Positions 49,260 through 57,777 of a stretch of 64,000 bases of DNA are shown in pieces (the stretch's first letter is position 1; every line of letters starts with the position of its first letter). This DNA is from Phyllobacterium zundukense (GTDB taxonomy: Bacteria; Pseudomonadota; Alphaproteobacteria; Rhizobiales; Rhizobiaceae). The stretch is from NCBI RefSeq assembly GCF_025452195.1, contig NZ_CP104973.1, positions 1,967,001 through 2,031,000 on the forward strand, written 5' to 3'. The translations under genes and the position numbers were made by a program. The notes under the pieces are model-generated. The model saw only the letters and a list, made by a program, of their open reading frames with translations, searched no databases and was not told where the DNA came from.

Positions 49260-49330
49260 GAACCAATCGGTTCGATGATTGACATAGCGCAAATGAGAGC
49301 GCATATCAAGTGCATCGAACCGATTGGTTC
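49260..49330. promoter_or_regulatory. Twin TetR operators in the emrA/TetR divergent promoter
   Basis: Two near-identical palindromes, GAACCAATCGGTTC (49260-49273) and GAACCGATTGGTTC (49317-49330), are reverse complements of each other, 57 bp apart centre to centre. One lies about 40 bp before emrA, the other about 35 bp before the TetR gene. The arrangement fits control of both transcripts and possible looping or independent repression. Confidence 0.8.
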
Positions 49331-49364
49331 GAAAAAGAATCGAAAATGAGGAAACGAGATTAAA

Positions 49365-50063
49365 ATGTCATCTACGAAGGCGTCCCACGTGTCATCGATA
49401 AAGGCGCCTGCCTTGGAAGCGGTGACACCTGTGGACGAGCGGCAGGGGCGATTGGCAGCTGGTCAGGATCCTGCAAAGCGCCAGCAAATCCTTGAAGGCG
49501 CCGACCGCGTTTTCTCGCAGATGGGGTTCGATGCCGCGAGCATGAACGATATAACGCGTGAAGCCGGCGTGTCGAAGGGGACGATCTATGTCTACTTCGA
49601 CAGCAAGGAAGAACTCTTCATGGAGCTCTGCTTTGCCTATCGCGACAAGCTCTTCAGCGGCATTTATTCTGCCTTGGAAGACGATCATGACTTACGTGAC
49701 GCGCTCATTGCCTTTGGTATGGCACTGTCATTCAAGGTTACTTCCGATGTTGTCATTCGGGCGCAACGGGTGGTCATCAGCGTTGCCGAGCGCATGCCCT
49801 CGATGAGCCAGAGCTTTTATGAGAATGGTCCAAAGCGGGGACAGGCTCTGTTGAGGGCGTTTCTGGACAAACATGTCGCCGCAGGCGATCTCGATATTGA
49901 AGACACCGAACTTGCTACCTACCAGCTATCCGACCTGATGGTCACGGGTATGCTGAGGCGCCGGCTGTTTGGATGCATGGATAATCCGCCATCGGAGGAG
50001 CAGATACGCAAGACGGTCACGTCCGGCGTCGATATGTTCCTCAAGGCCTATAGGAAACAATAG
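49365..50063 (+). CDS. TetR/AcrR-family repressor of the EmrAB pump
   Basis: The 232-aa protein has a 30-residue polar N-terminal extension, then the TetR HTH (RQQILEGADRVFSQMGFDAA, NDITREAGVSKGTIYVYFDS, KEELF). The C-terminal ligand-binding domain includes SFYENGPKRGQALLRAFLDK. ATG 49365 has GAGGAAACGAG upstream. It is divergent from emrAB and two operator-like palindromes separate them. Possible ligands are drugs exported by the pump. Confidence 0.92.
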   Translation: MSSTKASHVSSIKAPALEAVTPVDERQGRLAAGQDPAKRQQILEGADRVFSQMGFDAASMNDITREAGVSKGTIYVYFDSKEELFMELCFAYRDKLFSGIYSALEDDHDLRDALIAFGMALSFKVTSDVVIRAQRVVISVAERMPSMSQSFYENGPKRGQALLRAFLDKHVAAGDLDIEDTELATYQLSDLMVTGMLRRRLFGCMDNPPSEEQIRKTVTSGVDMFLKAYRKQ

Positions 50064-50068
50064 TCTCG

Positions 50069-50500
50069 TCAGGCCGTGCCACAATTGGCACAGACGCCGC
50101 GGATTTCAATCGTCGTCTTTGACTGCTTGAAACCATTGCTGTTGGTCCATTCGCGGACCCGGCCAGTGATGACATCATCCGAGAATTCGGAGACCTGACC
50201 GCATTTCTCGCAAATGGCAAAGGCAATCATTCCGTGGCCGTGGCTATGGGTGTGAGGATGCGCGCAGGCAACGAAAGCGTTGATGCTCTCGAGTCGGTGA
50301 ACCATGCCGTAGTCGAGCAGCTTGTCGAGGGCGCGATAGACCTGCAGCGGCGCGCGGAAGCCGTCATTTCGCAGCTGGTCGAGGATCGTATAGGCGCTGA
50401 GCGGCCCATCGGCCCGAGCCAACGCATTGAAAACCAGCGATTGGTTTTTTGTCAGCTCTTGCGTAGCGATCATTGCCCGAGTGGCTCCTTGTTGATCCAT
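50069..50500 (-). CDS. zur: Zinc uptake regulator, Fur family
   Basis: The 143-aa Fur-like protein has a winged helix (LTKNQSLVFNALARADGPLS, AYTILDQLRNDGFRAPLQVY RALDKL region) and a C-terminal dimerisation domain with CAHPHTHSHGHG, CEKCGQ and CANCG. The two CxxC pairs form the structural zinc site, and the His-rich segment favours zinc sensing. ATG 50500 (MDQQGATRAM) is chosen; an earlier open frame of 31 codons overlaps the operator. It is divergent from the zinc ABC importer. Confidence 0.9.
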   Translation of the reverse strand: MDQQGATRAMIATQELTKNQSLVFNALARADGPLSAYTILDQLRNDGFRAPLQVYRALDKLLDYGMVHRLESINAFVACAHPHTHSHGHGMIAFAICEKCGQVSEFSDDVITGRVREWTNSNGFKQSKTTIEIRGVCANCGTA

Positions 50501-50574
50501 AAGACATAGGAAAGATTTGTCTTTTCCGCCAGTAGATACATTAATTTTCCCGGTTCTCAAATTTGCCATCGTTG

Positions 50575-50597
50575 ACAAATGTAATAACATCACATAT
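50575..50597. promoter_or_regulatory. Zur box between zur and the zinc ABC importer
   Basis: Contains ACAAATGTAATAACATCAC, with core TGTAATAACATCACA agreeing with about 12 of 15 positions of the remembered alphaproteobacterial Zur consensus. It lies about 35 bp before the ATPase start and 75 bp before zur, suited to zinc-dependent repression of both. Confidence 0.6.
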
Positions 50598-50629
50598 CGA
50601 AATGCTCAACTTCAAGATGCGGCTATCCG

Positions 50630-51481
50630 ATGACTGAACACTGCCTGACCTTTCACGATCTGACGCTTGGCTATCACAGGCATCCGGCTGTACATCACTT
50701 GAGCGGCGGCGTTCGACGTGGCTCGCTGACGGCCGTCGTCGGCTCCAACGGATCGGGCAAGTCGACGCTGATGAAGGGAATTGTCGGCGTTCTCAAACCG
50801 ATGTCCGGTTCATGCGTTGTCGAAAAAAATGCACGGATCGCCTACCTGCCGCAACAATCCGAACTCGACCGGTCTTTCCCGGCGCGCGTGATCGACCTTG
50901 TCTCGCTTGGCCTGTGGCCGAAGCGTGGTCTCCTTGGCAGATTTACAGCGGAAGACCGCGAGCATGTCTCGAAAGCACTGATGAGTGTTGGACTGGCAGG
51001 CTTCGAAAAGCGCCCGGTTGACACGCTGTCCGGCGGGCAATTGCAGCGTGCTTTGTTTGCGCGTGTGCTGGTACAGGACGCGGATCTCATTCTGCTTGAT
51101 GAACCGTTCAATGCGATCGATGCCAAGACCGTCAGCGACCTGATCGATCTGATCAAGCGCTGGCACGGCGAGAACCGTACGATCATGGTCGTTGTGCACG
51201 ATCTCGATCTTGTCCGCGAGCATTTCCCGGAAACGCTGCTTCTGGCGCGCAAGCCGATCGCCTGGGGTGCGTCACGCGAGACGCTCCGCGCCGACAATTT
51301 ATTGCAGGCGAGACAATTTCACGAGGCTTGGGAAGAGGGAGCGCCCTGGTGCGAGGATGATGCCGCCCATGGCCATGTGCACGATCACGCTCAACCGCAT
51401 GTTCATCATCATCACCACGCCGACGATCATCACAATGAGCCCCAAACTTCACTGAAGAGGGCGCGGCTTGATCATGTATGA
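50630..51481 (+). CDS. aztA: Zinc ABC importer ATPase (AztA/ZnuC type)
   Basis: The 283-aa ATPase starts MTEHCLTFHDLTLGYHRHPA. Walker A GSNGSGKSTLMKGI, signature DTLSGGQLQRALFARVL, Walker B LILLDEPFNAIDA and H-loop VVVHDLDLVREHF are present. The C-terminus (about 245-272) is a His-rich tail (AAHGHVHDHAQPHVHHHHHA) that may buffer zinc. N-terminal wording resembles AztA more than ZnuC, as does the gene order ATPase-permease-binding protein. The gene overlaps the permease gene by 8 nt. Confidence 0.85.
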   Translation: MTEHCLTFHDLTLGYHRHPAVHHLSGGVRRGSLTAVVGSNGSGKSTLMKGIVGVLKPMSGSCVVEKNARIAYLPQQSELDRSFPARVIDLVSLGLWPKRGLLGRFTAEDREHVSKALMSVGLAGFEKRPVDTLSGGQLQRALFARVLVQDADLILLDEPFNAIDAKTVSDLIDLIKRWHGENRTIMVVVHDLDLVREHFPETLLLARKPIAWGASRETLRADNLLQARQFHEAWEEGAPWCEDDAAHGHVHDHAQPHVHHHHHADDHHNEPQTSLKRARLDHV

Positions 51482-52340
51482 GTATCTCATCGCGCCCTTC
51501 GTCGACTACAGCTTCATGCAACGAGCGCTTGTAGGCTCGTTGGCGCTATCGCTCGGTTCCTGCCCGGTTGGCGTTTTCCTGATGCTGCGGCGCATGAGTT
51601 TGACCGGCGACGCCATGGCGCATGCGATCCTGCCGGGTGCCGCGGTGGGTTTTTTGCTTTACGGGCTGCAGATCGTGCCGATGACCGTTGGCGGACTGGT
51701 TGCCGGTGTCATCGTCGCACTTGGCGCGGGTGCGGTATCGCGCTTCACGATCCAGAAGGAAGATGCCTCCATGGCGGCTTTCTATCTCATTTCCCTGGCG
51801 CTCGGCGTCCTGATCGTGTCGCTGCGCGGATCGAATGTCGATCTGATGCACGTGCTGTTCGGAACGGTTCTCGCGCTCAACAATGAGGCGTTGAGCCTGA
51901 TCGGCATGATCTCGGCGATCAGTGTTGTTACCCTCGCGATTTTCTGGCGGGGGCTTGTTGCCGAATGTCTCGACCCGCTGTTCCTCCGTTCGGTCAGCCG
52001 GATCGGCACGCCTGTTCACTTCATCTTTCTGGCGCTGGTGGTGATCAATCTCGTCGGCGGGTTCCAGGCTCTCGGCACATTGCTTGCCGTCGGGCTGATG
52101 ATGCTCCCTGCGGCAGCAGCGCGCTTCTGGACGTCGCGGGTCGGGCCGATGTGCGCGCTGGCCATCGTCATCGGCTGCGTATCCTGCGTGGGCGGACTGC
52201 TGATCTCCTACCACTATTCCGTGCCTTCCGGGCCGGCAATCATCCTGTCGGCCGGGGCAATCTATCTCGGATCGATCCTCCTCGGGACACGCGGCATCGT
52301 CAACAGCCGGCTGCGACCCTATCGCCACAGAACAGCTTAG
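51474..52340 (+). CDS. aztB: Zinc ABC importer permease (AztB/ZnuB type)
   Basis: The 288-aa protein has 7-8 helices of the ABC-3 family. The start MYEYLIAPFVDYSFMQRALV and the following RRMSLTGDAMAHAILPGAAV segment (conserved DAxxHA loop) are typical of zinc/manganese permeases. ATG 51474 overlaps the ATPase end, so translation is coupled; TTG 51468 is an alternative. It transports metal delivered by the binding protein encoded next. Confidence 0.87.
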   Translation: MYEYLIAPFVDYSFMQRALVGSLALSLGSCPVGVFLMLRRMSLTGDAMAHAILPGAAVGFLLYGLQIVPMTVGGLVAGVIVALGAGAVSRFTIQKEDASMAAFYLISLALGVLIVSLRGSNVDLMHVLFGTVLALNNEALSLIGMISAISVVTLAIFWRGLVAECLDPLFLRSVSRIGTPVHFIFLALVVINLVGGFQALGTLLAVGLMMLPAAAARFWTSRVGPMCALAIVIGCVSCVGGLLISYHYSVPSGPAIILSAGAIYLGSILLGTRGIVNSRLRPYRHRTA

Positions 52341-52356
52341 ACATAAGGAAAACGCT

Positions 52357-53295
52357 ATGATGAAGGCTCTCAGACTTGTCACTGGATTGAATGTTATACT
52401 ATTACTTGGCGCCGGTTATTCCCCGGCTTCGGCGGAAGCTTTGAAGGTTGTCTCCAGTTTCACGGTGATATCCGACTTCGCCAAAAATGTTGGCGGCGAC
52501 AAGATTTCACTGACGACGCTGGTAGGACCGGACGGCGACGCCCACGTCTATGAACCGAAGCCGTCCGACGCCGCAGCGGTGGCCGGGGCAGATGTGGTTC
52601 TGGTCAATGGCTTGCACTTCGAGGGGTTCCTGCCGCGCCTCGTGGAGGCGAGCGCCACAAAGGCGCCTATCGTCGAACTGACCAAGGGCGTCGAGCCAAT
52701 CAAGAGCGCCGAAGCGGACCATGATCACGGGACCGGCGAGGCTTCGGCAACCGAGGAGCACGGCGCATACGACCCGCATGCCTTTCAGTCGATCCGCAAT
52801 GCCAAGATCTATGTCCAGAATATCGTTGACGCCTTCTGCACAGCGGACGCAACCAACTGCGACAGCTACAAGACCAATGCAGCGGCTTATACAAAGAAGC
52901 TCGACGCCACGGAGGCGGAAGTAAAGGCGGCTATTGCCTCGATCCCGGAGTCAAAGCGTTTGATCATCACGTCGCATGACGCATTCGGCTACTTCCAGCA
53001 TGAATATGGTCTGAAATTCCTGGCCCCCGAGGGGATATCGACTGACTCGGAAGCATCGGCTGCAGATATCGTTGCACTGATCAAACAGGTGAAGGAAGAC
53101 AAGGCATCGGCAATCTTCGTCGAGAACATCACCAATCCGCGTCTGATCGAGCAAATTGCCAGCGAAACCAAGCTGAAGGTGGGAGGCACGCTTTATTCGG
53201 ATGCACTTTCCAAGCCCGACGAAGGTGCAGCAACCTATATCGACATGATGCACCACAATATCGCGACGTTCAGAAAGGCCATCCTCGGGAGTTGA
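52357..53295 (+). CDS. aztC: Zinc ABC importer binding protein (AztC/ZnuA type)
   Basis: The 312-aa cluster A-I binding protein has a signal peptide (VTGLNVILLLGAGYSPASAE). Metal-binding His residues are in DGDAHVYEPKPSD and in EHGAYDPHAFQSIRNA; others lie at ITSHDAFGYFQHEYG and a C-terminal Asp in VGGTLYSDALS. A short acidic/His insertion (ADHDHGTGEASATEEHG) replaces the long His loop of ZnuA. This fits zinc, but manganese is possible. No aztD follows; the next gene is convergent. Confidence 0.87.
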   Translation: MMKALRLVTGLNVILLLGAGYSPASAEALKVVSSFTVISDFAKNVGGDKISLTTLVGPDGDAHVYEPKPSDAAAVAGADVVLVNGLHFEGFLPRLVEASATKAPIVELTKGVEPIKSAEADHDHGTGEASATEEHGAYDPHAFQSIRNAKIYVQNIVDAFCTADATNCDSYKTNAAAYTKKLDATEAEVKAAIASIPESKRLIITSHDAFGYFQHEYGLKFLAPEGISTDSEASAADIVALIKQVKEDKASAIFVENITNPRLIEQIASETKLKVGGTLYSDALSKPDEGAATYIDMMHHNIATFRKAILGS

Positions 53296-53303
53296 GCCAC
53301 TTA

Positions 53304-54878
53304 CTAAATAAACGCCGCCGTTTGCGTCGGAGAAATCCGTACCTTGCCGATATTGCGGCCATCCATTTCGACGATCTCATACTCGAGATCGTCGACGGTG
53401 AGCCTCTCGCCTTCGGCCGGGATATGGCCGAGGTTCCACAGAATATAGCCTGCAAGCGTCGTATAGCGATCACCCTCATCGACCAGATCGCGATCGATCA
53501 GCCCGCCAAGACGGCGGATGTCGATATAGGCGTCAACCACCATGCTACCGTCTTCCGAACGTTCAAGGATCGGGCTCTCCTCGCCTTCTTCGGGGAAGTC
53601 ACCGGCGATAGCTTCGAGGATATCTGTAGGTGTGACCACCCCTTCGAACGAGCCGTGCTCATCAAGGATCACGCCCATCTGCACCGATGAACCGCGCAAC
53701 TGTTCCATGACGCGAAGCACATTGGCGTTTTCATGGAAGATAAGCGGCTGGCGCGTGACCTTGGTCCAATCGATCTTGCCGCCGTCGAGAATGGCGAAAA
53801 GCAGATCCTTGGTGAGGGCCACGCCGACGAATTCATCGACGCGGCCGCGGGCAAGTACAACACGGCTGTGGGCGAGGGTGCGGATTTCGGCGAGCAGCTC
53901 TTCGTTGGTCTCGTCGAGATCGAGCCATTCCACTTCATTGCGCGGCGACATGATCGAACGGACCGGGCGCTCGACGAGATCGAGTACGCCGCGGATCATT
54001 TCCTTTTCTTCCGGATGGAAAACATCACCTGCTGCACTTTGTTCTGCGATTACGTCGAGCGTATCGGAATGCGGCGCATCCCCGTTACGGCCGCCGCCGA
54101 GCAGCCGCAGGACCGCGCCTGCCGTGCGATCCCGCAGATCCATCGTCGTGATGCGTTTTTCACGGTTGTGCCGTCCGATCTGGTTCGCAGCTTCGACAAG
54201 CACGGAGAAGCCGATGGCAGCGTAGAGGTAGCCCTTCGGAATATGGAAGCCGAAGCCTTCGACTATCAGGCTGAAACCGATCATCATCAGGAAGCCGAGA
54301 CAGAGTATGACGACGGTCGGATGCTTGTTGACGAACGTCATGAGCGGTTTCGATGCGAGCATCATCACGGCAACCGCGATCACGACCGCGATCATCATGA
54401 CCTCGAGATATTTCACCATGCCGACAGCGGTGATGACACTATCGAGCGAGAAGACGGCATCAAGGACGACGATCTGGGCAATGACCTGCCAGAAAACCGC
54501 ATGCGCCACATTGCTTTCCTTGGCCGACATATGGCCTTCAAGCCGCTCGTGCAGTTCCATCGTCCCCTTGAACAGAAGGAAGATGCCGCCAAGAATGAGG
54601 ATGATATCGCGTCCGGCAAAATCCAGCCCAGCGACACTGAACAGCGGCGTGGTCAGCTGGACAACCCACGAAATCGAGGCGAGCAACAAGAGCCGCATGA
54701 CCAGAGCCAGCGACAAGCCTACAAGCCGCGCACGGTTGCGCTGATGCGGCGGCAGGTTGTCGGCGAGGATCGCTATGAAAACGAGATTGTCGATGCCAAG
54801 CACGATCTCCAGCACGACAAGCGTGGCAAGACCAATCCAGGCATTGGGGTCGGCAATCCAGTCCAGTGTCCAGTCCAT
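53304..54878 (-). CDS. TerC-family membrane protein with CBS pair and CorC/HlyC domain
   Basis: The 524-aa protein (YegH/YoaE type) has an N-terminal TerC domain of about seven helices ([20 protein letters not shown], with acidic residues, and [18 protein letters not shown]). Two CBS domains (about 300-420; [39 protein letters not shown]) and a CorC/HlyC transporter-associated domain (about 440-520) follow. TerC proteins are linked to metal efflux, notably manganese, and to protein metallation. It is convergent with the zinc ABC operon; only 8 nt separates the stops. Confidence 0.92.
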   Translation of the reverse strand: MDWTLDWIADPNAWIGLATLVVLEIVLGIDNLVFIAILADNLPPHQRNRARLVGLSLALVMRLLLLASISWVVQLTTPLFSVAGLDFAGRDIILILGGIFLLFKGTMELHERLEGHMSAKESNVAHAVFWQVIAQIVVLDAVFSLDSVITAVGMVKYLEVMMIAVVIAVAVMMLASKPLMTFVNKHPTVVILCLGFLMMIGFSLIVEGFGFHIPKGYLYAAIGFSVLVEAANQIGRHNREKRITTMDLRDRTAGAVLRLLGGGRNGDAPHSDTLDVIAEQSAAGDVFHPEEKEMIRGVLDLVERPVRSIMSPRNEVEWLDLDETNEELLAEIRTLAHSRVVLARGRVDEFVGVALTKDLLFAILDGGKIDWTKVTRQPLIFHENANVLRVMEQLRGSSVQMGVILDEHGSFEGVVTPTDILEAIAGDFPEEGEESPILERSEDGSMVVDAYIDIRRLGGLIDRDLVDEGDRYTTLAGYILWNLGHIPAEGERLTVDDLEYEIVEMDGRNIGKVRISPTQTAAFI

Positions 54879-55441
54879 GGGGAAGTCAGGTCCTTTTAAT
54901 CACTAGATCGGCGCGGCCCTGCAGGAGGACTGGCTTGGAAAAGGGAGCGCAAATCCGCCTGCGGCGCAGGATGAAGAAGGGAAACGAAGAAATGAAGGGA
55001 TTGGTTGCTGACGCCGCATATGCAGGGTCAGCATGCTTCGCAAGTCCGGACTTGGAGGCTCGTCAGATTGATCGTCCGGCATCGATGCGCGGTCAGTCCC
55101 TGTTTGACTGGCTGTCATTGTGGAAATTGAAAGGTGCCAGATGCGAACATAATGGCAGCCCGGTGGCTGGCGTACAAGAGGCGGACGAGAATTTGCCGTT
55201 ACCGATCATTCATTGCCTTACGTGTAGCACTTCTAAAATTACAACGTTTTCAATAGATAACGTAAAGTCGTTCTCTCCACGAATATAGTTCTTTTGAATT
55301 AGATATTTCAACTAAAAGCAATTTTAATCAATATCTTTATTTAATCCATAGTAAGGCGTATGATCTAGTCCGCAGTTGTGAGGGGTGAGGGGGCCCCCGA
55401 AACGATGGTCTTCCCCGCACAGCGCGAACGGGAGGACTATC
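54879..55441. other. Long upstream region of the RTX gene
   Basis: About 560 bases with no convincing gene. The first half is GC-rich; 55210-55340 is AT-rich and likely holds promoters. An inverted repeat AGATATT (55301-55307) / AATATCT (55330-55336) may be a regulatory site. Frames in this stretch lack ribosome sites and family likeness. Confidence 0.4.
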
Positions 55442-57175
55442 ATGGCTATCAATCTACCAAACGGCTTGCTGAAACTTCTCGGTATAGCGCCAAGCACAAT
55501 CGAAATTTCGCTCAGTAACGCGGGCAATGTCTTCAATGGTACGAATGCCAATGAACATATTCTCGGCAATGGCGGCGGCGATGCGATCAATGCCGGCGGC
55601 GGCTCGGATATTGTCGAGGGTGGCACGGGCGGTGACAAGCTCGTTGGCGGTGACGGCAATGACTATGTCGAGGGTGGCTCTGGCGGCGACGCGATGAATG
55701 GAGGCGCCGGCAGCGACACGCTCGGCTATTCGCAATCGGGTTCAAGCGTGAAGGTGACACTCAACGATAGCGGCGGCGGCACAACCTCCGGCTCTGGCTC
55801 CGGCCCGGGCAACCACGCGCAGGGCGATTCCATCGGCGGTTTCGAGAATGTCGTTGGATCGAATTTTAACGACACGCTCACCGGCAACGTTCATAGGAAT
55901 GTCCTCGCGGGACTTGCCGGCGACGACAAACTATTCGGCATGGGCGGCGATGACATTCTCATCGGCGGTGCCGGCGCGGATGAGCTCGACGGTGGCATCG
56001 GCACAGATACGGCCGATTATTCCACCAGCGCCAGTCCGGTACACCTCTTGCTTGGCGGGGTCAGCAGCGGCGGCGATGCACAGGGTGATACTTTCATCTC
56101 CATCGAGAATTTCGCTGGTACGGCCGGTGCTGACGTCTTCGACGGTTCGGCCAGTCTTACCGGCTTTTCCGCCGATGGCGGCGGCGGCGCAGACTCGATG
56201 TTCGGCAGCCATTACGATGACAAGTTGAGCATCGGCGGCGCAGCGTTGGCGGCCGGATTTGCGGTGCTGCAAGACGAGGGCGGTACGCTCGAGGGCGGCG
56301 ATGGGGATGACGAACTCACCGGCGGCGCGAACGATGACGTCATCTACGATGGCGCTGGGAACGATTCGGCTAACGGTGGCGATGGAAACGATACCTTCCA
56401 AGTCGGCTCCGGCGACAATAAACTGTTCGGGGGCAATGATGACGATATTTTCAACTTGAACGAAAATGACCTCAGCGATGATGGTTCTCTGTTTGACGGC
56501 GAGGACGGTGATGACAGCGTGAGCGTCGAGAGCTTCGAAACCGATGTAGAGATCGAACTTGCGGAGGAATCAGAATCGCTCGCGACCGCTGCTGCGTTCT
56601 CAAACCAAATGACGTTGAGGGCAGGCGGTGTGACACGGACCTACACCGCCACCGGTGTAGAAAAATACCTCCTATCTCTCGGCAATGACCGTTTTACTGG
56701 CAATTCAAGAAACAACATCGTGTCTGGACTTGACGGCAGCGATGTTATTGATGGCGGTGGTGGCAACGACGTGCTTTCTGGCGGAAACGGGCGTGATTTT
56801 CTCTTGTGTTCGCTGGCCGTGGGGAGCGGGACTGATCAACTCGCAGGAGGTCTTGATGCGGATGTCTTCATCTTTGCACACGTTGGCGACTCGATCAGTC
56901 CGAAATTCATCCTCGACTTTAGTGTGGATGATGGCGATCTCATCCATCTCGACCAGATTGACGCCGACATCGCGACCGAAGAGCGCGAAGCATTCCAATG
57001 GATCGGGAATGGGGCGTTCAGCAAGACAGCCGGTGAACTGCGTTTCGAATCGGGGACAGAATCCGAAAATTTCAATATTATTCAAGGCGATGTCAATGGC
57101 GATGAGGTATACGATTTTGCCATACGGGTGAACAAATCAGCTGGTGACCCCAACGAATCATTCTTCGTCCTATAG
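55442..57175 (+). CDS. RTX (hemolysin-type calcium-binding repeat) secreted protein
   Basis: The 577-aa acidic Gly/Asp-rich protein contains many copies of the GGxGxDxxx nonapeptide (GNGGGDAINAGGGSDIVEGG, GGDGNDYVEGGSGGDAMNGG, GGAGADELDGGIGTD), binding Ca2+ as beta-rolls. No signal peptide; the C-terminal region (DQLAGGLDADVFIFAHVGDS then ISPKFILDFS) matches the M10/serralysin-like C-terminal end of type I-secreted proteins. No catalytic domain is visible. ATG 55442 has GGGAGGA. Type I secretion genes are not in the window. The role may be adhesion, matrix or bacteriocin-like. Confidence 0.9.
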   Translation: MAINLPNGLLKLLGIAPSTIEISLSNAGNVFNGTNANEHILGNGGGDAINAGGGSDIVEGGTGGDKLVGGDGNDYVEGGSGGDAMNGGAGSDTLGYSQSGSSVKVTLNDSGGGTTSGSGSGPGNHAQGDSIGGFENVVGSNFNDTLTGNVHRNVLAGLAGDDKLFGMGGDDILIGGAGADELDGGIGTDTADYSTSASPVHLLLGGVSSGGDAQGDTFISIENFAGTAGADVFDGSASLTGFSADGGGGADSMFGSHYDDKLSIGGAALAAGFAVLQDEGGTLEGGDGDDELTGGANDDVIYDGAGNDSANGGDGNDTFQVGSGDNKLFGGNDDDIFNLNENDLSDDGSLFDGEDGDDSVSVESFETDVEIELAEESESLATAAAFSNQMTLRAGGVTRTYTATGVEKYLLSLGNDRFTGNSRNNIVSGLDGSDVIDGGGGNDVLSGGNGRDFLLCSLAVGSGTDQLAGGLDADVFIFAHVGDSISPKFILDFSVDDGDLIHLDQIDADIATEEREAFQWIGNGAFSKTAGELRFESGTESENFNIIQGDVNGDEVYDFAIRVNKSAGDPNESFFVL

Positions 57176-57209
57176 GCGCGAGTGATGTTTGGGGTTCTTC
57201 ACGCCTCCT

Positions 57210-57761
57210 CTACCCCGAGAATCCGCCGCCATCGAGGAAGGCCTGTTCTTCCTCGGTGGTGGTGCGGCCGAGAATGGCGTTGCGGTGCGGGAAGCGGCCG
57301 AAGCGGCGAATGATGTCATAGTGATGATCGGCATATTCAAGATTGTCAGGTGCGCCTTCACGGCATAGCTCTACCGAACGGCGCTGGTCATCGACATTCT
57401 CCGAATGCATGAATGGCAGGTAGAAGAAGGCGCGCAGTTTCGGCTCGAATGACAGATCGTGGCCCTTCTCCAGCGCCCTGCCTGCATAAAGCCGGGCGAG
57501 GGAGTCGGTCGCGTACATGTGCCCGGTATTGCGGAAGAAATTGCGCGGAAACTGATCGAGCAGGATCATAAGGGCCAATGCACCTTCAGCTGTTTCGACC
57601 CAGCCTTCATATTCGCGGCGGGCCGCGGCATAGTGATCATCAAGAAAGCGCTGCCGGCAAATTGAGTCGAATTCGTCGTCTTTGACGTACCATTTGTCTT
57701 CACCGGCCTCACGCCAGAAATTGACGATGCCGGTAATGCTCGTTTGATCGTTCTCAGTCAT
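57210..57761 (-). CDS. DUF924 family protein
   Basis: The 183-aa helical protein matches DUF924: IVNFWREAGEDKWYVKDDEF, then LMILLDQFPRNFFRNTG, the DQFPRNxxR motif, AFFYLPFMHSENVDDQ and IRRFGRFPHRNAILGR near the end. Its function is unknown. ATG 57761 follows GGGGGA. It starts 16 nt after the antiporter gene on the same strand, suggesting an operon. Confidence 0.9.
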   Translation of the reverse strand: MTENDQTSITGIVNFWREAGEDKWYVKDDEFDSICRQRFLDDHYAAARREYEGWVETAEGALALMILLDQFPRNFFRNTGHMYATDSLARLYAGRALEKGHDLSFEPKLRAFFYLPFMHSENVDDQRRSVELCREGAPDNLEYADHHYDIIRRFGRFPHRNAILGRTTTEEEQAFLDGGGFSG

Positions 57762-57777
57762 GACTGTTTCCCCCGTC

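Noticed and set aside
53733..54899. 388-codon plus-strand frame rich in His, Asp and Glu
   Set aside because: Antisense shadow of the TerC/CBS gene.
54866..55288. Open frame of 140 aa upstream of the RTX gene
   Set aside because: Weak start, no recognisable domain, and its beginning is antisense to the TerC gene start.
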